64,000 bases of DNA from Tridacna crocea. Its lineage: Eukaryota > Mollusca > Bivalvia > Cardiida > Cardiidae. The position numbers were made by a program, and so were the translations under genes. The notes under the pieces were generated by a model. It made no database searches. It was given only the letters and a program-made list of their open reading frames with translations, and was not told the origin of the DNA. Within the stretch, counting starts at the first letter, position 1; every line of letters starts with the position of its first letter. The stretch spans positions 57,804,001-57,868,000 of the forward strand of contig OX031057.1 of NCBI GenBank assembly GCA_943736015.1, read 5' to 3'. Below, in pieces: positions 1-11,390 of this stretch.

Positions 1-279
1 ATGAAGTTGTTTAAAACAGCAAGAAAAATACTTTGGGGTTGTACTGATGGCATGTTTTGACAGGAAAGATGTTGCAGAAAACAGATAAATCACTAATTAA
101 TAGATCTAGATAAAAAGAACATGAATAATAAAGAAAGAAAATCATGAGTTTTCTTAAGTGCAGGATGGGGGAAAAATTGCTCAGTGTTGCTTTAAGATAG
201 CCTGATATGTTTAAAGGAGTTGTCAATTAATTTTGCTTGGTAAAGTGGAAAACCAAAAAAAGGACTCGTTACGTTGCAC

Positions 280-302
280 TTTGCCAGGCTAAAGCAGGCA
301 AA
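280..302. other. Inverted repeat, 6-bp arms, 11-nt loop
   Basis: TTTGCC (280-285) pairs with GGCAAA (297-302). Two recurrent variants fall here: A285 breaks the closing base pair (units 12, 14, 21, 29, 34), while A296 lies in the loop (units 1, 3, 7, 33). No compensating change is seen, so there is no evidence of a selected structure. Confidence 0.5.
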
Positions 303-496
303 ATGTTGCGAATTTACATTTTGTCTTTTCGTGCCCCAACGACATACAGTCAGAAAGCACGCAATGACTAAATGTAGAGTAGAAACTGTGATAATTTTGA
401 AAAATGACCCTGTGATCTATGGCACTTACGCAGACGTGAAAACATGAATTCAACAAGAGGCACTAATAATGCTGTTTTTCTTGATTACTTGGTGGG

Positions 497-504
497 AAAA
501 AAAA
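497..504. repeat. A8/A9 length polymorphism
   Basis: The run is A8 in most units and A9 in units 2, 19, 21, 27, 29 and 34. The extra A joins two plus-strand frames and so lengthens a short chance open frame from 60 to 85 codons in those units. Confidence 0.9.
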
Positions 505-544
505 CACTGGAAAATACATGTATACTCTCCTGATTGAATTGTCT

Positions 545-886
545 CTATTTCGGAATGACAAAATTAGTCACACAAACGACCGAAGCGAGAAAGTGAATGC
601 GAAACCCAGATTTACGCTTAACTGCATGTACCAAAATGCCATATATCATTGGGTCTTCATCACAATCCATTTCCGAGCCTATCATTGTTTTCCCGTTTAA
701 GCGGTTGAAGCATGTCATCGCGAGCAGAAGTATTATCATGTCGGTTCGGGATATCTTCCCAGCCAATGCTTGGTAAGCCGTATGCGTTGGGGTAAGACAA
801 AGAAGCCAATGAATATAAATCAAAGTAGACAAGTAGAGATACTGTGTTATGAGATGGGAAATAACCCTTGCAACTCTGATTGCAGA
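545..886 (-). pseudogene. GPCR-like TM6-TM7 remnant (weak), present in every unit
   Basis: A 113-codon open stretch on the minus strand ends at a TAG (547-545). It begins directly after an in-frame TAG (889-887), with no ATG before the first hydrophobic segment. Residues about 10-40 form a hydrophobic helix after two arginines (RVAR) and contain W27 and CLTP (30-33). This resembles the aromatic-xx-CWxP pattern of TM6 in rhodopsin-family receptors, with L in place of W. A second hydrophobic run (about 50-60) is followed by DPMIY (78-82) and a basic KRK, like the TM7 [N/D]PxxY motif and helix 8. Against a working receptor: a charged stretch (65-78) interrupts TM7; the two prolines are 46 residues apart (35-37 in familiar receptors); TM1-TM5 are not seen; further stops lie upstream in the same frame. 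Chance resemblance is possible. Other copies lie at unit start +544 to +885, shifted by +1 in A9 units. Changes between copies include G/R at 65 and T/A at 58, so I see no sign of constraint. Confidence 0.3.
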
Positions 887-1237
887 CTACACTTCTCCAG
901 TAAGAGTTACTGTTCCTGACCCCTTTACAGCTTATAGCAAACCACTTCTCATGTTCATTTACCTGGCTATCAGACCACCAAAACAGTGTAACAGAAGGAA
1001 AATTTTCACACATTCAGATTAATGTTTTGAATTTGAAATTTGTGTTTAATGTCTAGAGCTAAGGGAGGTTAAATGAACACAAAAACAAACGGGGGAATTA
1101 AAAAGGTAGTAGTTGCTCAGATTCCAAGCCTGTCCACCAGTAACTAAGACTAAAAGCATTTTGGGACCTGCCATCTGACCCACTGAGCCAGAGAAGCAGT
1201 TGATTTCAACCCAGAAAATTGACCTACTTATATTTAG

Positions 1238-1255
1238 CCCCCCTCCCCCCCTTTT
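1238..1255. repeat. Hypervariable homopyrimidine tract, C6-T-C(7-14)-T4
   Basis: Unit-1 copy; present in every unit. The left C6, the T and the TTTT are constant, and only the right C run varies. Lengths in units 1-34 are 7, 8, 7, 10, 8, 9, 7, 9, 9, 9 (broken by A), 7, 8, 7, 7, 14, 7, 10, 7, 9, 9, 8, 10, 9, 7, 10, 7, 9, 9, 8, 10, 9, 7, 10, 8. The minus strand is a pure purine run (A4 G7 A G6 in unit 1). It could favour slippage, triplex or, in the longest alleles, quadruplex-type structures. It is also the part of the unit most prone to sequencing error. Confidence 0.95.
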
Positions 1256-1329
1256 GTTCCAAAACATAGAAGTAGTTCCATTTGAAAGTTAGATCAATGC
1301 CCATATGAAATTTTGATATCAAGCATATT

Positions 1330-1349
1330 TGTCACTCTGTTTCTTTCAG
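1330..1349 (+). promoter_or_regulatory. 3' splice-site-like motif (plus strand)
   Basis: A pyrimidine-rich stretch ends in TTTCTTTCAG at 1349. After it, one frame stays open for about 19 codons to a TGA, without clear homology. T1345 varies (G in unit 2, C in unit 4) but the AG is kept in every copy. Donor-like GTAAG motifs occur upstream at 773 and 792, and another acceptor-like CCTTTACAG ends at 930. This fits a transcribed, spliced ancestor but is weak evidence alone, since such motifs are common. Confidence 0.25.
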
Positions 1350-1560
1350 ACAAAAATGGAAGGCTATGTTTAAAAGGTGTTTCTGGTGTTGGTATGATCG
1401 TATCTTGAAAATGAGAGCATGAATGTGTTATTTCTTTAGGAACTACTTTGCTTTTCATTGACCTAATTACGCATAACGGTCTGCTAGGAGTAAAAACCTG
1501 GTTTTAAATTAACTTTGCCAGTGTATTTTAAGGCTTATATGTAATTCTTTTGAGAATGGC

Positions 1561-1587
1561 TGGCATGCAAAATCAACATGTATGCCA
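1561..1587. other. Inverted repeat TGGCAT / ATGCCA
   Basis: Arms at 1561-1566 and 1582-1587 with a 15-nt spacer. A third TGGCAT follows about 15 bases after the right arm. Unchanged in all copies I compared. Confidence 0.5.
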
Positions 1588-1634
1588 AAATAACACTGAC
1601 ACTGGCATTTCTTTGAGTAAAATGGGTGACAGAA

Positions 1635-1658
1635 GGTCGGGTTCTAAACCGATCGACC
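1635..1658. other. Nested hairpin with a tRNA B-box-like core
   Basis: GGTCG (1635-1639) can pair with CGACC (1654-1658), and GGTT (1640-1643) with AACC (1647-1650). The core GGTTCTAAACC matches the Pol III B-box consensus at all but one position (T for the central G). No A box lies at the usual 30-40 nt upstream, and no cloverleaf can be built, so I do not call a tRNA or a SINE. It is followed by a C-rich CACCCCCCACCCACC stretch. Confidence 0.35.
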
Positions 1659-1804
1659 CGCACCCCCCACCCACCTGAGTTATTTATATCGATATGAAGG
1701 GTCTGTCTATTGTTCAGATCAGCTTCCTTGTCTCACACCCAACACTTTGGATGTATTGAGATGATCAAAGAAAACATGATGAAGAATCATGCCTAGCCTA
1801 ATTA

Positions 1805-1810
1805 AATAAA
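1805..1810 (+). terminator. AATAAA hexamer, possible poly(A) signal
   Basis: An AATAAA about 455 bases after the acceptor-like motif. A second AATAAA lies at 127-132. In AT-rich DNA these are expected by chance; noted only because they lie on the same strand as the splice-like motifs. Confidence 0.2.
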
Positions 1811-1838
1811 CCAGAGACCCCACTTATTTCAAAAGCAA

Positions 1839-1855
1839 CTTGCAGCTGTTGCAAG
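1839..1855. other. Inverted repeat CTTGCA / TGCAAG, 5-nt loop
   Basis: Arms at 1839-1844 and 1850-1855. It is disrupted in unit 15 (A1843), and unit 33 carries a loop change (A1848). It is followed directly by the A run that holds the A1861/T1861 variant. Confidence 0.55.
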
Positions 1856-1897
1856 AAAAAAATGAGCAAAGCAAACTTTAAGTGCCCTTTTCTCTAC

Positions 1898-3796
1898 ATG
1901 AAGTTGTTTAAAACAGCAAGAAAAATACTTTGGGGTTGTACTGATGGCATGTTTTGACAGGAAAGATGTTGCAGAAAACAGATAAATCACTAATTAATAG
2001 ATCTAGATAAAAAGAACATGAATAATAAAGAAAGAAAATCATGAGTTTTCTTAAGTGCAGGATGGGGGAAAAATTGCTCAGTGTTGCTTTAAGATAGCCT
2101 GATATGTTTAAAGGAGTTGTCAATTAATTTTGCTTGGTAAAGTGGAAAACCAAAAAAAGGGCTCGTTACGTTGCACTTTGCCAGGCTAAAGCGGGCAAAA
2201 TGTTGCGAATTTACATTTTGTCTTTTCGTGCCCCAACGACATACAGTCAGAAAGCACGCAATGACTAAATGTAGAGTAGAAACTGTGATAATTTTGAAAA
2301 ATGACCCTGTGATCTATGGCACTTACGCAGACGTGAAAACATGAATTCAACAAGAGGCACTAATAATGCTGTTTTTCTTGATTACTTGGTGGGAAAAAAA
2401 AACACTGGAAAATACATGTATACTCTCCTGATTGAATTGTCTCTATTTCGGAATGACAAAATTAGTCACACAAACGACCGAAGCGAGAAAGTGAATGCGA
2501 AACCCAGATTTACGCTTAACTGCATGTACCAAAATGCCATATATCATTGGGTCTTCATCACAATCCATTTCCGAGCCTATCATTGTTTTCCCGTTTAAGC
2601 GGTTGAAGCATGTCATCGCGAGCAGAAGTATTATCATGTCGGTTCGGGATATCTTCCCAGCCAATGCTTGGTAAGCCGTATGCGTTGGGGTAAGACAAAG
2701 AAGCCAATGAATATAAATCAAAGTAGACAAGTAGAGATACTGTGTTATGAGATGGGAAATAACCCTTGCAACTCTGATTGCAGACTACACTTCTCCAGTA
2801 AGAGTTACTGTTCCTGACCCCTTTACAGCTTATAGCAAACCACTTCTCATGTTCATTTACCTGGCTATCAGACCACCAAAACAGTGTAACAGAAGGAACA
2901 TTTTCACACATTCAGATTAATGTTTTGAATTTGAAATTTGTGTTTAATGTCTAGAGCTAAGGGAGGTTAAATGAACACAAAAACAAACGGGGGAATTAAA
3001 AAGGTAGTAGTTGCTCAGATTCCAAGCCTGTCTACCAGTAACTAAGACTAAAAGCATTTTGGGACCTGCCATCTGACCCACTGAGCCAGAGAAGCAGTTG
3101 ATTTCAACCCAGAAAATTGACCTACTTATATTTAGCCCCCCTCCCCCCCCTTTTGTTCCAAAACATAGAAGTAGTTCCATTTGAAAGTTAGATCAATGCC
3201 CATATGAAATTTTGATATCAAGCATATTTGTCACTCTGTTTCTGTCAGACAAAAATGGAAGGCTATGTTTAAAAGGTGTTTCTGGTGTTGGTATGATCGT
3301 ATCTTGAAAATGAGAGCATGAATGTGTTATTTCTTTAGGAACTACTTTGCTTTTCATTGACCTAATTACGCATAACGGTCTGCTAGGAGTAAAAACCTGG
3401 TTTTAAATTAACTTTGCCAGTGTATTTTAAGGCTTATATGTAATTCTTTTGAGAATGGCTGGCATGCAAAATCAACATGTATGCCAAAATAACACTGACA
3501 CTGGCATTTCTTTGAGTAAAATGGGTGACAGAAGGTCGGGTTCTAAACCGATCGACCCGCACCCCCCACCCACCTGAGTTATTTATATCGATATGAAGGG
3601 TCTGTCTATTGTTCAGATCAGCTTCCTTGTCTCACACCCAACACTTTGGATGTATTGAGATGATCAAAGAAAACATGATGAAGAATCATGCCTAGCCTAA
3701 TTAAATAAACCAGAGACCCCACTTATTTCAAAAGCAACTTGCAGCTGTTGCAAGAAAAAAATGAGCAAAGCAAACTTTAAGTGCCCTTTTCTCTAC
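1898..3796. repeat. Repeat unit 2 (1,899 bp)
   Basis: A9 run and C8 tract give the two extra bases. Substitutions: C1001 (private), T1135 (shared only with unit 6), and G1345 (private, inside the pyrimidine run of the acceptor-like motif). Confidence 0.97.
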
Positions 3797-5693
3797 ATGA
3801 AGTTGTTTAAAACAGCAAGAAAAATACTTTGGGGTTGTACTGATGGCATGTTTTGACAGGAAAGATGTTGCAGAAAACAGATAAATCACTAATTAATAGA
3901 TCTAGATAAAAAGAACATGAATAATAAAGAAAGAAAATCATGAGTTTTCTTAAGTGCAGGATGGGGGAAAAATTGCTCAGTGTTGCTTTAAGATAGCCTG
4001 ATATGTTTAAAGGAGTTGTCAATTAATTTTGCTTGGTAAAGTGGAAAACCAAAAAAAGGACTCGTTACGTTGCACTTTGCCAGGCTAAAGCAGGCAAAAT
4101 GTTGCGAATTTACATTTTGTCTTTTCGTGCCCCAACGACATACAGTCAGAAAGCACGCAATGACTAAATGTAGAGTAGAAACTGTGATAATTTTGAAAAA
4201 TGACCCTGTGATCTATGGCACTTACGCAGACGTGAAAACATGAATTCAACAAGAGGCACTAATAATGCTGTTTTTCTTGATTACTTGGTGGGAAAAAAAA
4301 CACTGGAAAATACATGTATACTCTCCTGATTGAAATGTCTCTATTTCGGAATGACAAAATTAGTCACACAAACGACCGAAGCGAGAAAGTGAATGCGAAA
4401 CCCAGATTTACGCTTAACTGCATGTACCAAAATGCCATATATCATTGGGTCTTCATCACAATCCATTTCCGAGCCTATCATTGTTTTCCCGTTTAAGCGG
4501 TTGAAGCATGTCATCGCGAGCAGAAGTATTATCATGTCGGTTCGGGATATCTTCCCAGCCAATGCTTGGTAAGCCGTATGCGTTGGGGTAAGACAAAGAA
4601 GCCAATGAATATAAATCAAAGTAGACAAGTAGAGATACTGTGTTATGAGATGGGAAATAACCCTTGCAACTCTGATTGCAGACTACACTTCTCCAGTAAG
4701 AGTTACTGTTCCTGACCCCTTTACAGCTTATAGCAAACCACTTCTCATGTTCATTTACCTGGCTATCAGACCACCAAAACAGTGTAACAGAAGGAAAATT
4801 TTCACACATTCAGATTAATGTTTTGAATTTGAAATTTGTGTTTAATGTCTAGAGCTAAGGGAGGTTAAATGAACACAAAAACAAACGGGGGAATTAAAAA
4901 GGTAGTAGTTGCTCAGATTCCAAGCCTGTCCACCAGTAACTAAGACTAAAAGCATTTTGGGACCTGCCATCTGACCCACTGAGCCAGAGAAGCAGTTGAT
5001 TTCAACCCAGAAAATTGACCTACTTATATTTAGCCCCCCTCCCCCCCTTTTGTTCCAAAACATAGAAGTAGTTCCATTTGAAAGTTAGATCAATGCCCAT
5101 ATGAAATTTTGATATCAAGCATATTTGTCACTCTGTTTCTTTCAGACAAAAATGGAAGGCTATGTTTAAAAGGTGTTTCTGGTGTTGGTATGATCGTATC
5201 TTGAAAATGAGAGCATGAATGTGTTATTTCTTTAGGAACTACTTTGCTTTTCATTGACCTAATTACGCATAACGGTCTGCTAGGAGTAAAAACCTGGTTT
5301 TAAATTAACTTTGCCAGTGTATTTTAAGGCTTATATGTAATTCTTTTGAGAATGGCTGGCATGCAAAATCAACATGTATGCCAAAATAACACTGACACTG
5401 GCATTTCTTTGAGTAAAATGGGTGACAGAAGGTCGGGTTCTAAACCGATCGACCCGCACCCCCCACCCACCTGAGTTATTTATATCGATATGAAGGGTCT
5501 GTCTATTGTTCAGATCAGCTTCCTTGTCTCACACCCAACACTTTGGATGTATTGAGATGATCAAAGAAAACATGATGAAGAATCATGCCTAGCCTAATTA
5601 AATAAACCAGAGACCCCACTTATTTCAAAAGCAACTTGCAGCTGTTGCAAGAAAAAAATGAGCAAAGCAAACTTTAAGTGCCCTTTTCTCTAC
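3797..5693. repeat. Repeat unit 3 (1,897 bp)
   Basis: A264 and A296 as in units 1 and 7; private A539. C7, A8. Confidence 0.97.
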
Positions 5694-7593
5694 ATGAAGT
5701 TGTTTAAAACAGCAAGAAAAATACTTTGGGGTTGTACTGATGGCATGTTTTGACAGGAAAGATGTTGCAGAAAACAGATAAATCACTAATTAATAGATCT
5801 AGATAAAAAGAACATGAATAATAAAGAAAGAAAATCATGAGTTTTCTTAAGTGCAGGATGGGGGAAAAATTGCTCAGTGTTGCTTTAAGATAGCCTCATA
5901 TGTTTAAAGGAGTTGTCAATTAATTTTGCTTGGTAAAGTGGAAAACCAAAAAAAGGGCTCGTTACGTTGCACTTTGCCAGGCTAAAGCGGGCAAAATGTT
6001 GCGAATTTACATTTTGTCTTTTCGTGCCCCAACGACATACAGTCAGAAAGCACGCAATGACTAAATGTAGAGTAGAAACTGTGATAATTTTGAAAAATGA
6101 CCCTGTGATCTATGGCACTTACGCAGACGTGAAAACATGAATTCAACAAGAGGCACTAATAATGCTGTTTTTCTTGATTACTTGGTGGGAAAAAAAACAC
6201 TGGAAAATACATGTATACGCTCCTGATTGAATTGTCTCTATTTCGGAATGACAAAATTAGTCACACAAACGACCGAAGCGAGAAAGTGAATGCGAAACCC
6301 AGATTTACGCTTAACTGCATGTACCAAAATGCCATATATCATTGGGTCTTCATCACAATCCATTTCCGAGCCTATCATTGTTTTCCCGTTTAAGCGGTTG
6401 AAGCATGTCATCGCGAGCAGAAGTATTATCATGTCGGTTCGGGATATCTTCCCAGCCAATGCTTGGTAAGCCGTATGCGTTGGGGTAAGACAAAGAAGCC
6501 AATGAATATAAATCAAAGTAGACAAGTAGAGATACTGTGTTATGAGATGGGAAATAACCCTTGCAACTCTGATTGCAGACTACACTTCTCCAGTAAGAGT
6601 TACTGTTCCTGACCCCTTTACAGCTTATAGCAAACCACTTCTCATGTTCATTTACCTGGCTATCAGACCACCAAAACAGTGTAACAGAAGGAAAATTTTC
6701 ACACATTCAGATTAATGTTTTGAATTTGAAATTTGTGTTTAATGTCTAGAGCTAAGGGAGGTTAAATGAACACAAAAACAAACGGGGGAATTAAAAAGGT
6801 AGTAGTTGCTCAGATTCCAAGCCTGTCCACCAGTAACTAAGACTAAAAGCATTTTGGGACCTGCCATCTGACCCACTGAGCCAGAGAAGCAGTTGATTTC
6901 AACCCAGAAAATTGACCTACTTATATTTAGCCCCCCTCCCCCCCCCCTTTTGTTCCAAAACATAGAAGTAGTTCCATTTGAAAGTTAGATCAATGCCCAT
7001 ATGAAATTTTGATATCAAGCATATTTGTCACTCTGTTTCTCTCAGACAAAAATGGAAGGCTATGTTTAAAAGGTGTTTCTGGTGTTGGTATGATCGTATC
7101 TTGAAAATGAGAGCATGAATGTGTTATTTCTTTAGGAACTACTTTGCTTTTCATTGACCTAATTACGCATAACGGTCTGCTAGGAGTAAAAACCTGGTTT
7201 TAAATTAACTTTGCCAGTGTATTTTAAGGCTTATATGTAATTCTTTTGAGAATGGCTGGCATGCAAAATCAACATGTATGCCAAAATAACACTGACACTG
7301 GCATTTCTTTGAGTAAAATGGGTGACAGAAGGTCGGGTTCTAAACCGATCGACCCGCACCCCCCACCCACCTGAGTTATTTATATCGATATGAAGGGTCT
7401 GTCTATTGTTCAGATCAGCTTCCTTGTCTCACACCCAACACTTTGGATGTATTGAGATGATCAAAGAAAACATGATGAAGAATCATGCCTAGCCTAATTA
7501 AATAAACCAGAGACCCCACTTATTTCAAAAGCAACTTGCAGCTGTTGCAAGAAAAAAATGAGCAAAGCAAACTTTAAGTGCCCTTTTCTCTAC
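5694..7593. repeat. Repeat unit 4 (1,900 bp)
   Basis: C204 (base 5897), otherwise seen only in units 32 and 33. Private G526 and C1345. A C10 tract accounts for the length. Confidence 0.97.
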
Positions 7594-9491
7594 ATGAAGT
7601 TGTTTAAAACAGCAAGAAAAATACTTTGGGGTTGTACTGATGGCATGTTTTGACAGGAAAGATGTTGCAGAAAACAGATAAATCACTAATTAATAGATCT
7701 AGATAAAAAGAACATGAATAATAAAGAAAGAAAATCATGAGTTTTCTTAAGTGCAGGATGGGGGAAAAATTGCTCAGTGTTGCTTTAAGATAGCCTGATA
7801 TGTTTAAAGGAGTTGTCAATTAATTTTGCTTGGTAAAGTGGAAAACCAAAGAAAGGGCTCGTTACGTTGCACTTTGCCAGGCTAAAGCGGGCAAAATGTT
7901 GCGAATTTACATTTTGTCTTTTCGTGCCCCAACGACATACAGTCAGAAAGCACGCAATGACTAAATGTAGAGTAGAAACTGTGATAATTTTGAAAAATGA
8001 CCCTGTGATCTATGGCACTTACGCAGACGTGAAAACATGAATTCAACAAGAGGCACTAATAATGCTGTTTTTCTTGATTACTTGGTGGGAAAAAAAACAC
8101 TGGAAAATACATGTATACTCTCCTGATTGAATTGTCTCTATTTCGGAATGACAAAATTAGTCACACAAACGACCGAAGCGAGAAAGTGAATGCGAAACCC
8201 AGATTTACGCTTAACTGCATGTACCAAAATGCCATATATCATTGGGTCTTCATCACAATCCATTTCCGAGCCTATCATTGTTTTCCCGTTTAAGCGGTTG
8301 AAGCATGTCATCGCGAGCAGAAGTATTATCATGTCGGTTCGGGATATCTTCCCAGCCAATGCTTGGTAAGCCGTATGCGTTGGGGTAAGACAAAGAAGCC
8401 AATGAATATAAATCAAAGTAGACAAGTAGAGATACTGTGTTATGAGATGGGAAATAACCCTTGCAACTCTGATTGCAGACTACACTTCTCCAGTAAGAGT
8501 TACTGTTCCTGACCCCTTTACAGCTTATAGCAAACCACTTCTCATGTTCATTTACCTGGCTATCAGACCACCAAAACAGTGTAACAGAAGGAAAATTTTC
8601 ACACATTCAGATTAATGTTTTGAATTTGAAATTTGTGTTTAATGTCTAGAGCTAAGGGAGGTTAAATGAACACAAAAACAAACGGGGGAATTAAAAAGGT
8701 AGTAGTTGCTCAGATTCCAAGCCTGTCCACCAGTAACTAAGACTAAAAGCATTTTGGGACCTGCCATCTGACCCACTGAGCCAGAGAAGCAGTTGATTTC
8801 AACCCAGAAAATTGACCTACTTATATTTAGCCCCCCTCCCCCCCCTTTTGTTCCAAAACATAGAAGTAGTTCCATTTGAAAGTTAGATCAATGCCCATAT
8901 GAAATTTTGATATCAAGCATATTTGTCACTCTGTTTCTTTCAGACAAAAATGGAAGGCTATGTTTAAAAGGTGTTTCTGGTGTTGGTATGATCGTATCTT
9001 GAAAATGAGAGCATGAATGTGTTTTTTCTTTAGGAACTACTTTGCTTTTCATTGACCTAATTACGCATAACGGTCTGCTAGGAGTAAAAACCTGGTTTTA
9101 AATTAACTTTGCCAGTGTATTTTAAGGCTTATATGTAATTCTTTTGAGAATGGCTGGCATGCAAAATCAACATGTATGCCAAAATAACACTGACACTGGC
9201 ATTTCTTTGAGTAAAATGGGTGACAGAAGGTCGGGTTCTAAACCGATCGACCCGCACCCCCCACCCACCTGAGTTATTTATATCGATATGAAGGGTCTGT
9301 CTATTGTTCAGATCAGCTTCCTTGTCTCACACCCAACACTTTGGATGTATTGAGATGATCAAAGAAAACATGATGAAGAATCATGCCTAGCCTAATTAAA
9401 TAAACCAGAGACCCCACTTATTTCAAAAGCAACTTGCAGCTGTTGCAAGAAAAAAATGAGCAAAGCAAACTTTAAGTGCCCTTTTCTCTAC
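7594..9491. repeat. Repeat unit 5 (1,898 bp)
   Basis: G258 (base 7851), shared only with unit 12. C8 tract; private T1430. Confidence 0.97.
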
Positions 9492-11390
9492 ATGAAGTTG
9501 TTTAAAACAGCAAGAAAAATACTTTGGGGTTGTACTGATGGCATGTTTTGACAGGAAAGATGTTGCAGAAAACAGATAAATCACTAATTAATAGATCTAG
9601 ATAAAAAGAACATGAATAATAAAGAAAGAAAATCATGAGTTTTCTTAAGTGCAGGATGGGGGAAAAATTGCTCAGTGTTGCTTTAAGATAGCCTGATATG
9701 TTTAAAGGAGTTGTCAATTAATTTTGCTTGGTAAAGTGGAAAACCAAAAAAAGGGCTCGTTACGTTGCACTTTGCCAGGCTAAAGCGGGCAAAATGTTGC
9801 GAATTTACATTTTGTCTTTTCGTGCCCCAACGACATACAGTCAGAAAGCACGCAATGACTAAATGTAGAGTAGAAACTGTGATAATTTTGAAAAATGACC
9901 CTGTGATCTATGGCACTTACGCAGACGTGAAAACATGAATTCAACAAGAGGCACTAATAATGCTGTTTTTCTTGATTACTTGGTGGGAAAAAAAACACTG
10001 GAAAATACATGTATACTCTCCTGATTGAATTGTCTCTATTTCGGAATGACAAAATTAGTCACACAAACGACCGAAGCGAGAAAGTGAATGCGAAACCCAG
10101 ATTTACGCTTAACTGCATGTACCAAAATGCCATATATCATTGGGTCTTCATCACAATCCATTTCCGAGCCTATCATTGTTTTCCCGTTTAAGCGGTTGAA
10201 GCATGTCATCGCGAGCAGAAGTATTATCATGTCGGTTCGGGATATCTTCCCAGCCAATGCTTGGTAAGCCGTATGCGTTGGGGTAAGACAAAGAAGCCAA
10301 TGAATATAAATCAAAGTAGACAAGTAGAGATACTGTGTTATGAGATGGGAAATAACCCTTGCAACTCTGATTGCAGACTACACTTCTCCAGTAAGAGTTA
10401 CTGTTCCTGACCCCTTTACAGCTTATAGCAAACCACTTCTCATGTTCATTTACCTGGCTATCAGACCACCAAAACAGTGTAACAGAAGGAAAATTTTCAC
10501 ACATTCAGATTAATGTTTTGAATTTGAAATTTGTGTTTAATGTCTAGAGCTAAGGGAGGTTAAATGAACACAAAAACAAACGGGGGAATTAAAAAGGTAG
10601 TAGTTGCTCAGATTCCAAGCCTGTCTACCAGTAACTAAGACTAAAAGCATTTTGGGACCTGCCATCTGACCCACTGAGCCAGAGAAGCAGTTGATTTCAA
10701 CCCAGAAAATTGACCTACTTATATTTAGCCCCCCTCCCCCCCCCTTTTGTTCCAAAACATAGAAGTAGTTCCATTTGAAAGTTAGATCAATGCCCATATG
10801 AAATTTTGATATCAAGCATATTTGTCACTCTGTTTCTTTCAGACAAAAATGGAAGGCTATGTTTAAAAGGTGTTTCTGGTGTTGGTATGATCGTATCTTG
10901 AAAATGAGAGCATGAATGTGTTATTTCTTTAGGAACTACTTTGCTTTTCATTGACCTAATTACGCATAACGGTCTGCTAGGAGTAAAAACCTGGTTTTAA
11001 ATTAACTTTGCCAGTGTATTTTAAGGCTTATATGTAATTCTTTTGAGAATGGCTGGCATGCAAAATCAACATGTATGCCAAAATAACACTGACACTGGCA
11101 TTTCTTTGAGTAAAATGGGTGACAGAAGGTCGGGTTCTAAACCGATCGACCCGCACCCCCCACCCACCTGAGTTATTTATATCGATATGAAGGGTCTGTC
11201 TATTGTTCAGATCAGCTTCCTTGTCTCACACCCAACACTTTGGATGTATTGAGATGATCAAAGAAAACATGATGAAGAATCATGCCTAGCCTAATTAAAT
11301 AAACCAGAGACCCCACTTATTTCAAAAGCAACTTGCAGCTGTTGCAAGAAAAAAATGAGCAAAGCAAACTTTAAGTGCCCTTTTCTCTAC
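9492..11390. repeat. Repeat unit 6 (1,899 bp)
   Basis: C9 tract; T1135 as in unit 2. Otherwise consensus. Confidence 0.97.

Larger units (their letters stand above)
1..1897. repeat. Repeat unit 1 (1,897 bp)
   Basis: Reference phase for all offsets used here. Differs from the consensus by A264 and A296, a pair shared with units 3 and 7 (A296 also in unit 33). C7, A8. Confidence 0.97.

Noticed and set aside
11..226. 71-codon minus-strand open frame
   Set aside because: AT-rich, low-complexity hydrophobic translation with no family resemblance; lost in units 4, 32 and 33 through the single change at offset 204.
200..410. Spliced-leader RNA gene (donor-like GTAAAG near 240, AATTTTGA near 395)
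   Set aside because: The Sm-like site is about 150 nt past the donor and lacks flanking stems; no known leader sequence.
518..700. 60-codon plus-strand open frame (85 codons in A9 units)
   Set aside because: Lies opposite the GPCR-like frame, and its length depends on a homopolymer; no domain seen.
941..965. U1 snRNA 5' end (TTTACCTGGC)
   Set aside because: Only this short stretch resembles U1; the rest of the RNA and its Sm site do not follow.
660..1013. 117-codon minus-strand open frame repeated in almost every unit
   Set aside because: It overlaps the GPCR-like frame in another reading frame, has no recognisable domain, is shortened in units 22, 23, 30 and 31 and loses its stop in unit 33. 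Its conservation only reflects the near-identity of copies.
1238..1255. Polypurine tract of an LTR retrotransposon (minus strand)
   Set aside because: The tract looks like a PPT, but no LTR beginning with TG follows it and no pol or gag sequence is present.
1046..1267. 73-92-codon minus-strand frame with a glycine run
   Set aside because: The glycines are the translation of the C tract, and the length follows tract slippage; no coding signal.
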